DNA of 64,000 nucleotides from JAIQFL01 sp035295745 (GTDB lineage: Bacteria > Acidobacteriota > Terriglobia > Bryobacterales > Bryobacteraceae). Below are positions 52,701-60,361 of the stretch, piece by piece (position 1 is the first letter of the stretch; every line of letters starts with the position of its first letter). The DNA lies in contig DATGIL010000032.1 of assembly GCA_035295745.1 (NCBI GenBank), positions 68,613 to 132,612 of the forward strand, given 5' to 3'. Under the pieces are notes generated by a model that did no database searches, was not told where the DNA came from, and saw only the letters and a list, made by a program, of their open reading frames with translations. The translations under genes and the position numbers were made by a program.

Positions 52701-53645
52701 AACTTCGGCCACGGTGCCTTCCACCGCGCGCAGGTCTCCACCCGGATCTTCCACCGCGTCCGGCATGTCCGCCCACTTCGGGAAATGATAGGTAACGCGG
52801 ACCTTCTTGATCGAAGGGAGATCGACTACGTTTAGTTTGTAGGTGGCGGACCGGACTCCGCCCGCCTCGACGTAATACTCGAGGGTTTCCGGCACGCCGG
52901 CGATCAGGAACTGATACGCATTCCCGCCCGGCTCGGTCCGCATCTCCGCCTGCTCCCACTTGGACGAACTGGCGTACTTTCCGAAGAAAGAAACCTTTGG
53001 CGCCGTGAAGCCGGACAGAGTAGCGGTGATGACCTGGTCGGCGCGCTTGCGAATCGTTTTGTTGCCGGGATCGACCTTCACCTCATAAAACGGCTTCATC
53101 TCGCCCTTAGGCATGCCGCCCCACAGGAGGGAAGTACCATAGCCCAGGAAGCCGGGACCCGACATCCCAAGCCAGATCAGAACCAGGGCAGCCACAACTG
53201 CGGCGGAAGAGAAGCTGAAGAGCAGCGCCGTTTTGGTGACCTCTTTCGGCGCAGCCTGCTGTGCGACCGTGAGCGTATCATCGGCGAGCAGCTCCAGGAA
53301 AGGATCGTGCGGGGTTTGTTCGAGACGCTCCGTGAACGTGAGCAGGCGCTCTTCGAATTGCGGGAATCGCTGCTCGGCCCGCCGCGCGGCGAAGCGCCGG
53401 TTCAGGCGAATCACCGGCACGATCAAGGCTACGGCCAGCGCCAGCGCCAACCCCAGGAAGAGGAATACGCGCGCGCCAATGACGCTCGGGTTGGAAAAGG
53501 CGAAGCTGTTCGCTACCAACACCGCCACGACCGTAAGTGTGAGAGCCGCGATCGCCGTCACCGCCGCACCGCGTGTCAGCGCGAGCAAACGTAAACGGCG
53601 TTCGATTACGCCCAAATACTCGGACAAACGATCCAAAGGTTTCAT
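49761..53645 (-). CDS. DUF4175-like membrane protein with long Gln/Gly-rich coiled region
   Basis: A 1294-aa protein from ATG 53645, overlapping the previous stop by ATGA; a longer frame exists upstream but would overlap that gene. Three transmembrane helices (about 23-50, 56-78, 145-167) are followed by a large beta-rich extracytoplasmic part (170-560: YEVKVDPGNKTIRKRADQVITATLSGF; VKITRPGRDFRASPIEEVTVAVEGSDDFGLRALELHYSV), as in DUF4175 proteins. The rest is helical, with two low-complexity blocks of QQGQ/GQQ repeats (about residues 721-822 and 1062-1138) and Gln-rich coiled coils. It is the last gene of the MoxR/VWA operon. A structural or adaptor role at the envelope is likely. Confidence 0.82.
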   Translation of the reverse strand: MKPLDRLSEYLGVIERRLRLLALTRGAAVTAIAALTLTVVAVLVANSFAFSNPSVIGARVFLFLGLALALAVALIVPVIRLNRRFAARRAEQRFPQFEERLLTFTERLEQTPHDPFLELLADDTLTVAQQAAPKEVTKTALLFSFSSAAVVAALVLIWLGMSGPGFLGYGTSLLWGGMPKGEMKPFYEVKVDPGNKTIRKRADQVITATLSGFTAPKVSFFGKYASSSKWEQAEMRTEPGGNAYQFLIAGVPETLEYYVEAGGVRSATYKLNVVDLPSIKKVRVTYHFPKWADMPDAVEDPGGDLRAVEGTVAEVSAETDRPLSTGAILLDDGTKLPLREGGKNTLVANVHIQKDGLYHFAAVENGEDVRLGEDYIIEAMKDHPPEVKITRPGRDFRASPIEEVTVAVEGSDDFGLRALELHYSVNGGTEKVVPLMQNKGAKSASGTATIALEDFKVQPGDIVSLYALAKDARSTTNTDMFFIEAQPFEKNFTQSQDGGGGGGGGGGEQQDQISQRQKEIITATWNQAKGQGARGTDSENSAFLSAVQSKLRDQANSLSARMKARQLEGAGDSFKSFVDDMDKAVEAMGPAAEKLKGAKWDDALAPEQKALMYLLRAEATFRDIQVAFGRQGGGGGGGGGGATRDMQGLFDLELDTEKNQYESNSPKGPQSADQQQRQVDDMIEKLKQLARRQQELADAQKKGQQTPQQRYEQEMLRREAQKLQEQMQQMQQQAQNGQLSRSQQGQQSQQQGQQSQQQGQQGQQGQQGQQGQSGQSGQSGQMGQQGQQQQQQMGQNGQPGQMGQQQGQMGQQQRMQNQMGQQNGRIAGADPQQLKQTLDKLNQALNQAMQDMRQAASSQQAGTPQSEADARRAADRLNEATQMLQGLRSAQSGNQMEDMVRQAEDLARRQQEFEGQMRKTFGPDGQGVTREQANQMAGQKDGEIADLKKLEQEMQSAVRDLASTQRQASNKLREALGGVQQQELGRGMQRDADWIRRGMGGYAVMAESEITKGLNELRDQLKGVQQAMGPGKGAQDDKAIEAGLNQVEALRRQLEAIQAQQRGQNGRGQQAGRQGQQGQQGQQPGQQGQQGQQGQPGQAGQQGQQANGQQPGQQGQPGQQGQQGQQGQQGQQGGSPQGGGGPQGGGSTPQYGGQYAGGNPWNGGNRNGVWNGAVPDGPVRPQDYQQTYHDTMQALAQLQQQLKDDPGTARDIQGLMRDLRQFEPFAGSNDPLLAERIQSALAGVEQVEMELRRKVDDPTGGGSVRSPGGEKVPQGYADAVAEYYRKLSNNSKKQ

Positions 53646-55648
53646 GCCGCCTCTTTGTCCACAGAAAGATGTTGATTCCCCAGCAACGATTCGGCCACTG
53701 CCAGTGCTAAGACCACCAGCATGATGTACCACCAGAGCGACAGAGGCTTTTCCTGGCCCGCCGTCGTACCCTCCCCATTCGCGGAGGTCCCGTTGGCTGT
53801 ATTTTGCCACAACGAAAGAGACTCCTGCGTGGTTGGTGTCAAATCGGACTCATGGCGGTCCGCATTTACCGCCACCAGTTCGTTGCGGCCGTTGGGCCGC
53901 CTGATGTCGTAAAAACCGGCCTGCGTGAACTGGATATTGGGCACTTTGGTTGCCTCCGCGAGCGAAAATACCCTTTCGCCCTTCGGATCCACCACGTCCA
54001 CGGCGGAACCGGTCTCCTTGGAGTCGCGAAGTTCTTCGTATGAGCCCACCAACACACTCGCAGGGCCACTATCCAGCCTTCCCAGGTAGCGCGCCGTCTG
54101 ATCGATGAACGGTACGAAGGAGTTATGGACGGGGAAATCGTTCGCCACGTTGTCAAACGTAGAGGCGAACACCAGGATATGACCGTCGCCCATCTGCTCG
54201 TCGACGAGCAGCGGCGTCTGGTCTGCCAGTCTCACCACTACGCGCGAGTTCCCGGGCGCGATCCGGATCGCCTGATAAAACTTGATGCCATCCCACCGAT
54301 CGTCCTTGGTGATCGCGGGATGGGATGCATCGAGCCATGCCGCAGTCTGGAAGCGCTCGCCCTCGCGCGCGGCGTACATCGAGGTTTCGATGTGCTCATC
54401 GGTGACCGGCACCTTGCCGCGCCGGGCCGCATTGCCTCCCAGCGTAATCAGCACAGATCCGCCGCCGCGGATGTAGTTGCGCAGCTCGTTTTCGAATGCC
54501 GGAGGCAGAGTGCCGACATCAGCCAGCACTACAAAGGCGTACTTCGACGGATTCAGGTTGACCGTCTGATCCACGGTCACCGGGTCGATTTCGAATGCGG
54601 ACTGCCCCGAAGCTTCGAGCGCCGCCTTGAAATACAGCAGATTTTTGGTGACGGGGTCGTGCACGAAGAGGGCATGGCGCGGGTCGCCGCGCTCCACGGA
54701 GAAGAAGAAGCTGTCATCGGCCGTCAACGGATCGGCGGAATCGATCTTCACCTCTCCCTTGTTGCGCCCGTACGGGACGTCGAGCGAAAGGAACTCGACG
54801 GTGGCGCGGCCGTTCTCGGGAATCTCCGCGGTCTTTGTCTCCGTAACGCGGCCGTTGAGGATCAGCGAGACGTTACGGGACGCTTTGGGAGTGCCGTAGC
54901 CTGCCACGGTGACCAGCACCCGGGTCTTCTTGTTGTCATAAACGCGGCGCGGCGCCACTACATTCTCGACCGCAAAATTGGGCTCGGACTTCTTGAGCAA
55001 CGGTTGCGGATCGAGACGAATGTCGGAATTCAGGCGCAGGTCGTTGAAGTTCGTCGGCATGCCGGACTGCTGCATGTCGGAGTACAGCACCGCGTGCATC
55101 GGCAAGTGCAAAGACTGTTGAATGGAGCGCAGGGTTCGGGTCAGTTCGCCGAACGAAGACCGCGCGTCGGAGGGCTCAATCGCGTTGATCGCGGCGTTGA
55201 GAGGAGCGTGATCATCCGTGACTTCGCTCATTACCTGCACGCGCTGCCCGATGGCCAGCACCTGTGCACGCTCTCCGGGATTGAGGCCCGAGACCAGCGA
55301 CTTGGCAGCAGTCTTGGCGTCCTCGAGGCGAGTCCCAGCCCGCATGCTGAGCGAGTTGTCGAGGGCCAGCACGGTGACCTCACCCGAGCGCTTCATCGGC
55401 ATCAATTTCTGCTCGATGTAAGGATGTGCGAAGGCCAGAACAATCAGCAGGATGAGCGCGGTCCGCAAGGCGAACAGGAGCAGATAGCGCAGGCGGCGAT
55501 GCTTGATGGAACTCTGCGTGCGCTTCTCAAAAAACATCAGCGAGCTGAACGGCAGAGGCGTAGTCTTGTGCTTCTTAAGCAGGTGAAGCCAGACCGGTAA
55601 ACCGATTGCGGCCGCGCCGGCGAGGAACCAAGGCGTGAGGAATCCCAT
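53642..55648 (-). CDS. BatA-like VWA protein with N-terminal membrane anchor
   Basis: A 668-aa protein. It begins MGFLTPWFLAGAAAIGLPVWLHLLKKHKTTPLPFSSLMFF, the BatA/aerotolerance N-terminal double-helix motif, with a second helix at about 54-74. The VWA domain follows with MIDAS Asp97-x-Ser99-x-Ser101 (LALDNSLSM). Beyond about 250 are beta-domains and a glutamine-amidotransferase-like segment (KYAFVVLADVGTLPPAFENELRNYIRGGGSVLITLGG), and a final helix near 640 (WWYIMLVVLALAVAESLL). It starts one base after the DUF58 gene and overlaps the next gene by 4 nt. In the Bacteroidota Bat operon, BatA works with MoxR and DUF58 proteins. Confidence 0.88.
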   Translation of the reverse strand: MGFLTPWFLAGAAAIGLPVWLHLLKKHKTTPLPFSSLMFFEKRTQSSIKHRRLRYLLLFALRTALILLIVLAFAHPYIEQKLMPMKRSGEVTVLALDNSLSMRAGTRLEDAKTAAKSLVSGLNPGERAQVLAIGQRVQVMSEVTDDHAPLNAAINAIEPSDARSSFGELTRTLRSIQQSLHLPMHAVLYSDMQQSGMPTNFNDLRLNSDIRLDPQPLLKKSEPNFAVENVVAPRRVYDNKKTRVLVTVAGYGTPKASRNVSLILNGRVTETKTAEIPENGRATVEFLSLDVPYGRNKGEVKIDSADPLTADDSFFFSVERGDPRHALFVHDPVTKNLLYFKAALEASGQSAFEIDPVTVDQTVNLNPSKYAFVVLADVGTLPPAFENELRNYIRGGGSVLITLGGNAARRGKVPVTDEHIETSMYAAREGERFQTAAWLDASHPAITKDDRWDGIKFYQAIRIAPGNSRVVVRLADQTPLLVDEQMGDGHILVFASTFDNVANDFPVHNSFVPFIDQTARYLGRLDSGPASVLVGSYEELRDSKETGSAVDVVDPKGERVFSLAEATKVPNIQFTQAGFYDIRRPNGRNELVAVNADRHESDLTPTTQESLSLWQNTANGTSANGEGTTAGQEKPLSLWWYIMLVVLALAVAESLLGNQHLSVDKEAA

Positions 55649-56539
55649 TTAGAAGCGCCCCTTCCTTACGGCCAGATATTCGCGGAGCCCTTCATCCAAC
55701 GGCCTGCCCGTATTCATCAGGAAGTACTCCATGCCGGCTCCGCGCGCCTTGCTGCTGAGCGCTTCGATGTGCGAGTCGATTCTCTTCCGGTATTCATTGC
55801 GGGCATATTCAGGGGAGACTTCGAGCGCATTGGTACTGTTTTCCATGTCGACGAGCAGCACCGGCTCGCGGAACTTGGGTTTGATCTCCTGCGGATCGAG
55901 CACATGAAACAGGATGACTTCATTTCCGCGGTGCCGCAGCGGTTCGACCGTCTGAATAATCACGTCCGGCTTCTCGTAAAAATCAGAGAGCACCACCACG
56001 ATGCCGCGCCGGTGCAAGAAGTTCTGAAAATGTACAAAGGGCTTGGTGAAATCGGTATGGGTGCCGGTTTCCACTTTCTCGATCGCATGCAAAAGGCGGA
56101 AAAGCTGACCTTGCCGCGTGGACGGAGCCACGTAGTTGGTGACGTCTTCATCGAAGATGATGAGTCCGGCGGCATCGCGCTGTCCGTTGGCCATGTAGCA
56201 GAGCGAAGCGGCGACAAATCGCGAGTAGTCGAGCTTGGTGACGGGGTGGGAGCCGTACCCCATAGACGCAGAGGTGTCGAGAAGGATAAGAAGCTGGCTG
56301 TTGGTTTCCCCGCGATACCGCTTGAGAAAGCATCGATCGGTGCGGGCAAAGACGTTCCAATCGACGTGCCGCAAATCGTCGCCTTCGGAGTAAGCACGGT
56401 ACTCGGCAAATTCCTGGGAGAATCCAAAATCGGGAGAGCGATGCAGGCCGGCGACGAACCCATCGACGACGGTTTTGGCGACCAGGTCGAGGCCTGAGAT
56501 TGAGGCGAGTGTAGCAGGGTCTAGGAAGCGCTGGAGCAC
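55649..56539 (-). CDS. DUF58 domain protein
   Basis: A 296-aa protein from GTG 56539, whose G is the last base of the preceding TAG stop; AAGGAG lies eight bases upstream inside the preceding gene. The signature segment FSQEFAEYRAYSEGDDLRHVDWNVFARTDRCFLKRYRGETN (about 40-80) is the DUF58 motif. A VWA-like fold follows with intact Asp88-x-Ser90-x-Ser92 (LLDTSASMG) and VVVLSDFYEKPD. No membrane segment is evident. DUF58 proteins are encoded with MoxR ATPases and are thought to be their cytoplasmic adaptors. Confidence 0.92.
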   Translation of the reverse strand: MLQRFLDPATLASISGLDLVAKTVVDGFVAGLHRSPDFGFSQEFAEYRAYSEGDDLRHVDWNVFARTDRCFLKRYRGETNSQLLILLDTSASMGYGSHPVTKLDYSRFVAASLCYMANGQRDAAGLIIFDEDVTNYVAPSTRQGQLFRLLHAIEKVETGTHTDFTKPFVHFQNFLHRRGIVVVLSDFYEKPDVIIQTVEPLRHRGNEVILFHVLDPQEIKPKFREPVLLVDMENSTNALEVSPEYARNEYRKRIDSHIEALSSKARGAGMEYFLMNTGRPLDEGLREYLAVRKGRF

Positions 56540-57093
56540 TAGTGGGACTCCTTTTTTACCGCGGAGACGCGGAAGCGCGGAGTTAAGCGCGGAGAGAGAA
56601 CAAGAGAATCGGACAAAGGAGAAGGTTCCGGAGCCGGTCCGGTATACTGGTTCACCATTCGCTTGAGGCCGTCTTTCAAAACGGATACGTTGAAATTAAT
56701 GATGAGTCCCACGCGTTTTTCTGCGATTCTCAGGTATGTTAATAACTGTGCCTGGTGTATCGGTAAGACACCTTCCACCGACTTGATTTCTAGAATGACG
56801 GCATTCTCGACGAGGACGTCTATTCGATACGAGCAGTCCAGCAGGACTCCTTTGTAGTTGACCGGCAACGATACCTGCCTCTGAAAACGGACGCCTAGAA
56901 GACTCAGTTCGCAGCAAAGACATTCTTCATAGGCAGATTCCAACAAACCAGGGCCCAGATGCCGATGAACTTCAATCGCGGCCCCAATCGCCTTCCGGGT
57001 CAGTTCATTCTCAAACGACGTCGAAACCCCTGACTCGGCGCATTCTTCACCGCTCTCTCCGTACTCTCCTCGAATCTCAGGATCGATTCTCAT
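56539..57093 (-). CDS. GxxExxY-family protein (putative PD-(D/E)XK nuclease fold)
   Basis: A 184-aa protein with AGGAG just before ATG 57093. After an unconserved N-terminus (about 1-27) it reads FENELTRKAIGAAIEVHRHLGPGLLESAYEECLCCEL, carrying the family motif G-x-x-E-x-x-Y (GLLESAY). Then come VSLPVNYKGVLLDCSYRIDVLVENAVILEIKSVEGVLPIHQAQLLTYLRI, with a D-(11)-EIK pattern typical of PD-(D/E)XK nucleases. It lies between moxR-like and DUF58 genes, bounded by perfect 15-bp inverted repeats (56559-56573 and 57132-57146). Its last codons (FRVSAV) are encoded by the repeat itself. This looks like an insertion and not a native operon gene. Confidence 0.85.
   Translation of the reverse strand: MRIDPEIRGEYGESGEECAESGVSTSFENELTRKAIGAAIEVHRHLGPGLLESAYEECLCCELSLLGVRFQRQVSLPVNYKGVLLDCSYRIDVLVENAVILEIKSVEGVLPIHQAQLLTYLRIAEKRVGLIINFNVSVLKDGLKRMVNQYTGPAPEPSPLSDSLVLSPRLTPRFRVSAVKKESH
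56559..56573 (+). repeat. Left inverted repeat of GxxExxY element
   Basis: CCGCGGAGACGCGGA, followed by related AGCGCGGAGTTAAGCGCGGA. Its exact reverse complement is at 57132-57146. Confidence 0.7.
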
Positions 57094-57131
57094 GCTCTCC
57101 TGGAATCTTTCTCCGCGTTCATCTCCGTGTC

Positions 57132-57146
57132 TCCGCGTCTCCGCGG
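57132..57146 (-). repeat. Right inverted repeat of GxxExxY element
   Basis: TCCGCGTCTCCGCGG is the exact reverse complement of 56559-56573, preceded by related CTCCGCGTTCATCTCCGTGT. It ends 16 bp before the stop codon of the MoxR gene. Confidence 0.7.
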
Positions 57147-57162
57147 TGAACTTGTTGCCGGG

Positions 57163-58185
57163 CTAGTCCTTGGGCGCGGGCTTCCACTCCAGGACCCTCT
57201 TTAAGATGTCGTCCTGTTTCAGGCGGTCCGATTCGGCGTGGAAGTTCAGCAGGATTCTGTGGCGCAGGATCGGCTGGTAGAGCGACCGCACATCGTCGTA
57301 CGTCACGTGATACCGGCCTTTCATCAACGCCCTCGCTTTTGCCGCCAATACCAGAAATTGCGCCGCTCTTACGCTGGCGCCGTAATTTACGTACTTTTGG
57401 ACGAAATCCGGAGCGTTTTCGTCTCGCGAACGCGTCACGCGGACCAGATCGATCGCGTGCTTCGCCACGCTCTCGCCGATCGGAACCATGCGCACTAACT
57501 GTTGGAAATCGAGAATTTCCTGATCGTTCGTGACCGGATCCGCGCTCGGGATCGTCGTCACCGTCGTCAGATCCACCACCTTCAACTCCTCCGCTGCCGA
57601 CAGGTAATCCAGCACCACGTTGAAGAGGAAGCGATCGAGCTGAGCTTCGGGCAGTGGGTATGTGCCCTCTAACTCGATGGGGTTCTGGGTCGCGAGAACG
57701 AAGAACGGGGCAGGCAGTGAATAGATGTTCCCACGCACCGTGCACGAACGCTCCTGCATCGCCTCAAGCAACGCGCTCTGGGTCTTGGGGGGCGTACGAT
57801 TGATTTCGTCCGCCAGCAGAATGTTGCCGAAGATTGGACCTTGCACGAAAGTCCAGGTGCGGCGCCCGTTCGCCGGGTCCTCCTCGATGATGTCCGTGCC
57901 GGTGATGTCACTCGGCATCAGATCGGGCGTAAACTGAATGCGCCGGAAGATCAGTCCGAGCGTCTGCGACAGGGTCCGCACCAGCAAAGTCTTCGCCGTG
58001 CCCGGCAGGCCGGTAATCAGGCAGTGGCCGCCGACAAACAGGCCGATCATTACCTGCTCCAGCACCTCCTCCTGGCCTACGATCACGCGGCGCACCTGCG
58101 TCACAATGTCGTTCTGCACCTGGCGGAAACGCGCAATGCGCGACTTCAAAACCTCCGGCTCCAACTGCGTTACGGTTGTTGGCAT
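57163..58185 (-). CDS. MoxR-family AAA+ ATPase
   Basis: A 340-aa protein with Walker A GLPGTAKT (59-66), Walker B LLADEINR (123-130), sensor 1 in VLATQNPIELEGTYPLPEAQLDRF and a C-terminal lid domain (VRVTRSRDENAPDFVQKYVNYGASVRAAQFL, about 235-330). The family acts as chaperone-like ATPases that insert cofactors or mature substrate complexes together with VWA/DUF58 partners, which are encoded downstream. It follows the TPR-metallopeptidase gene by 13 bp. The GxxExxY element sits between it and its usual DUF58 partner. Confidence 0.93.
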   Translation of the reverse strand: MPTTVTQLEPEVLKSRIARFRQVQNDIVTQVRRVIVGQEEVLEQVMIGLFVGGHCLITGLPGTAKTLLVRTLSQTLGLIFRRIQFTPDLMPSDITGTDIIEEDPANGRRTWTFVQGPIFGNILLADEINRTPPKTQSALLEAMQERSCTVRGNIYSLPAPFFVLATQNPIELEGTYPLPEAQLDRFLFNVVLDYLSAAEELKVVDLTTVTTIPSADPVTNDQEILDFQQLVRMVPIGESVAKHAIDLVRVTRSRDENAPDFVQKYVNYGASVRAAQFLVLAAKARALMKGRYHVTYDDVRSLYQPILRHRILLNFHAESDRLKQDDILKRVLEWKPAPKD

Positions 58186-58198
58186 GAAAATTCCATTC

Positions 58199-60361
58199 TT
58201 ATTTCTTGACGGTATCGTGCTGAGTTCCAGATTCGGTCAGTTCCAACAAGAGCTTCTGCGCCTGCCGATAGCCCGGAGCAGACTCCAGTGCCGACAGCAG
58301 TTCGTCCTTGGCCTTCTCATCTTCGTGGTTGGCATGATAGGCCCGTGCCAAATCGTAATGTGCTTTCGCCGGATCTAACGGCTTGTGCACCGCCACAGCG
58401 TTGTACTCGCGAATCGCGCCGGTCGCATTGCCCTGCGCCAGCCACAGATCGCCCAAGGATTCGTGTGCGGCATTCACCATGGGGTAAATATAGTTCAATC
58501 GTTCCAGTACCGCGGCGGCTTCCTTGGGATTGCCGGCTTCCTGCAAGAGCTTGGCGGCCTGTTGGATACCATCGGGATTGCGTCCGCCCGCTTTCACGTA
58601 GCGCTCCAGGACAGCAATGGCCGCCGGCTTATCGCCCTTGATGATGTACGCCTGCGCGAGCATCTCGTAGACGCTGTGCTCTTCTACGTAATCCGGATAA
58701 TAGGCCAGAATGGTGTTTCCTTCCCGAATGACGCCATCGTAATCTTTCTTGGCCACCATTTCGGAAATCGCCTTCATGCCCTTTTTCCAGTCGTCGAAGT
58801 GCTCCACCGTGTTCTTGGTCTCAGCCTCGAGCGACGCCAGGAACTCCTTGTCGAATTCCTGCGGCTCCATCTTCAATTCCTTGCGGATCACCGTGGGCGT
58901 ATCGTCGTCGCTGCCAAAATCCTTGAGCATGGCGAGCAGCGTGTCCCAGCCCCACTTCTTATTGATGTAGTCGCAAATGCGGCCGGCCTGAAAATAGCTG
59001 ACCACCACCTGAGAAGAGGTTTTGGGGTGAATGAACCCGCGGTCCAGTTCGGCGACGGGCAACAATCGATGTTCCCTGATCGCCGTAAGTTCATCAGGCC
59101 CCAACCGGTCGCCCCACTCGGGCGAGACGGCGGTCTCTTCGTGCACCGCCAGCCCTTCGGTAAACCAGCGCGGCACCCGGTGATTCGTCATCGTCAGCGT
59201 GAACACGTGACTCAATTCGTGCCACATGGTGGAGGCCCAATGGAAATCGCCCGGCTTGCGGCCCGAGGGACTGTCCATCGCCACCGAGTATCCGAAGGTC
59301 ACGCCCAGCGCTCCGAGGCCCGGCATGCCCATGGTGCGCACCGCGAAATCGTCATGATCCGGGTAGACTTCTACCTGTACCGGCCGATCAAGCTTGAACT
59401 TGTACTTCTTCTCGTACGTGTTGATGGCGCGCAGCATCTCCGATTCGAAATAAGGATGCAGCAGCTCGGCTTCTTTCTTATCCACCAGCAGAGTGGTGCG
59501 CGGCATGTCGTACGTCTCAAAATTCTTGCGCACGAAATACTTGTCCAGCAGCTTCAGCGAGTTCGAAATGGCTTTGCTCTGGTATCCGCTGTCCCAGCAG
59601 CCTTTGAGCAGGTTGTAGGCCTCGCGCGTGTCGCCCAGGCGCATCAGGTTGATACCAAGTTGAGCGCGAGCGCTGTCCAACTGCGGGTCCATTTCGATCG
59701 CTTTACGGTAGTAGCCGTTTGCCTCTTCATATCGCCGATTGAGCGTGAAAAAGTGGGCGGCTGTCTCATACCCTTTTGCGTCGTGAGGATCCCATTTGGT
59801 GTCTTTCTTGTCCGCCAGCCATTCAATGGTGGCGAGGATCGCTTTGCCCTGAACGGAATTAGAATCGAGGGCCAGCGCTTTATTCGCCTCCTCAATTGCC
59901 TTGGGATTGTTGTTATCTTCGAGCGCCAGGCGCGCCAGCAGTTCCTGCGCTTCGGTCAGCTTGGGATCGCTGTTCAGCGCTTTGCGGGCCAATTCCGCCG
60001 CAGCGCCATCGTACTGCTCGGCCGCCAGCAACGCCTCGCCCAACAGAGCACCGGCATGATCCTTCTTGATTTCGAGTGCCTGATTGAATTCCGCGTCGGC
60101 ATCATCGGGCTGATTGCGATCCAGAAAGAGACGGCCCCAGCGGACCTTGATATCGGGATTATCGGGATACTTTTCGGAGAGCGCCAGGAACACGTCGTTG
60201 GCGTCTTTGTAGCGTCGGGCTTTCCAGAGGTTTTCTGCCTGCTGCAGCGTCTGGGCTGAAACCGCCGATGCGAACAGCAACAGGAGAGCGGGGCGGGACC
60301 ATTTCCCACCCAATAGACTCAACCGGGCAGGGCCGCGCCCCGCCCCACTAGTCTTCTTCAC
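58199..60361 (-). CDS. Exported TPR protein with HExxH metallopeptidase (peptidase MA-like) domain
   Basis: A 720-aa protein from GTG 60361, overlapping the previous stop by GTGA. A hydrophobic signal (about 23-36, PALLLLFASAVSAQ) is followed by TPR repeats (40-260). A gluzincin-type peptidase domain comes next (about 285-500) with zinc motif HELSH (381-385) and third ligand Glu403 in WFTEGLAVHEE, as in peptidase MA proteins. Another TPR block (510-710) ends the protein. Catalytic residues are complete, so it should be an active periplasmic protease. It is third in the operon, after the VWA and caspase-like genes. Confidence 0.85.
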   Translation of the reverse strand: MKKTSGAGRGPARLSLLGGKWSRPALLLLFASAVSAQTLQQAENLWKARRYKDANDVFLALSEKYPDNPDIKVRWGRLFLDRNQPDDADAEFNQALEIKKDHAGALLGEALLAAEQYDGAAAELARKALNSDPKLTEAQELLARLALEDNNNPKAIEEANKALALDSNSVQGKAILATIEWLADKKDTKWDPHDAKGYETAAHFFTLNRRYEEANGYYRKAIEMDPQLDSARAQLGINLMRLGDTREAYNLLKGCWDSGYQSKAISNSLKLLDKYFVRKNFETYDMPRTTLLVDKKEAELLHPYFESEMLRAINTYEKKYKFKLDRPVQVEVYPDHDDFAVRTMGMPGLGALGVTFGYSVAMDSPSGRKPGDFHWASTMWHELSHVFTLTMTNHRVPRWFTEGLAVHEETAVSPEWGDRLGPDELTAIREHRLLPVAELDRGFIHPKTSSQVVVSYFQAGRICDYINKKWGWDTLLAMLKDFGSDDDTPTVIRKELKMEPQEFDKEFLASLEAETKNTVEHFDDWKKGMKAISEMVAKKDYDGVIREGNTILAYYPDYVEEHSVYEMLAQAYIIKGDKPAAIAVLERYVKAGGRNPDGIQQAAKLLQEAGNPKEAAAVLERLNYIYPMVNAAHESLGDLWLAQGNATGAIREYNAVAVHKPLDPAKAHYDLARAYHANHEDEKAKDELLSALESAPGYRQAQKLLLELTESGTQHDTVKK

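Noticed and set aside
50079..52835. A 918-codon plus-strand frame rich in Leu
   Set aside because: It lies antisense to the DUF4175-like gene; its LLALL runs are the reverse complement of CAG/GGC-type Gln-Gly repeats. No domain or ribosome binding site.
54125..55600. A 491-codon plus-strand frame
   Set aside because: Antisense to the BatA-like VWA gene; composition (many His/Arg/Gln) is typical of a GC-rich shadow frame.
58385..60259. A 624-codon plus-strand frame
   Set aside because: Antisense to the metallopeptidase-TPR gene, which has clear domains, signal peptide and operon overlap.
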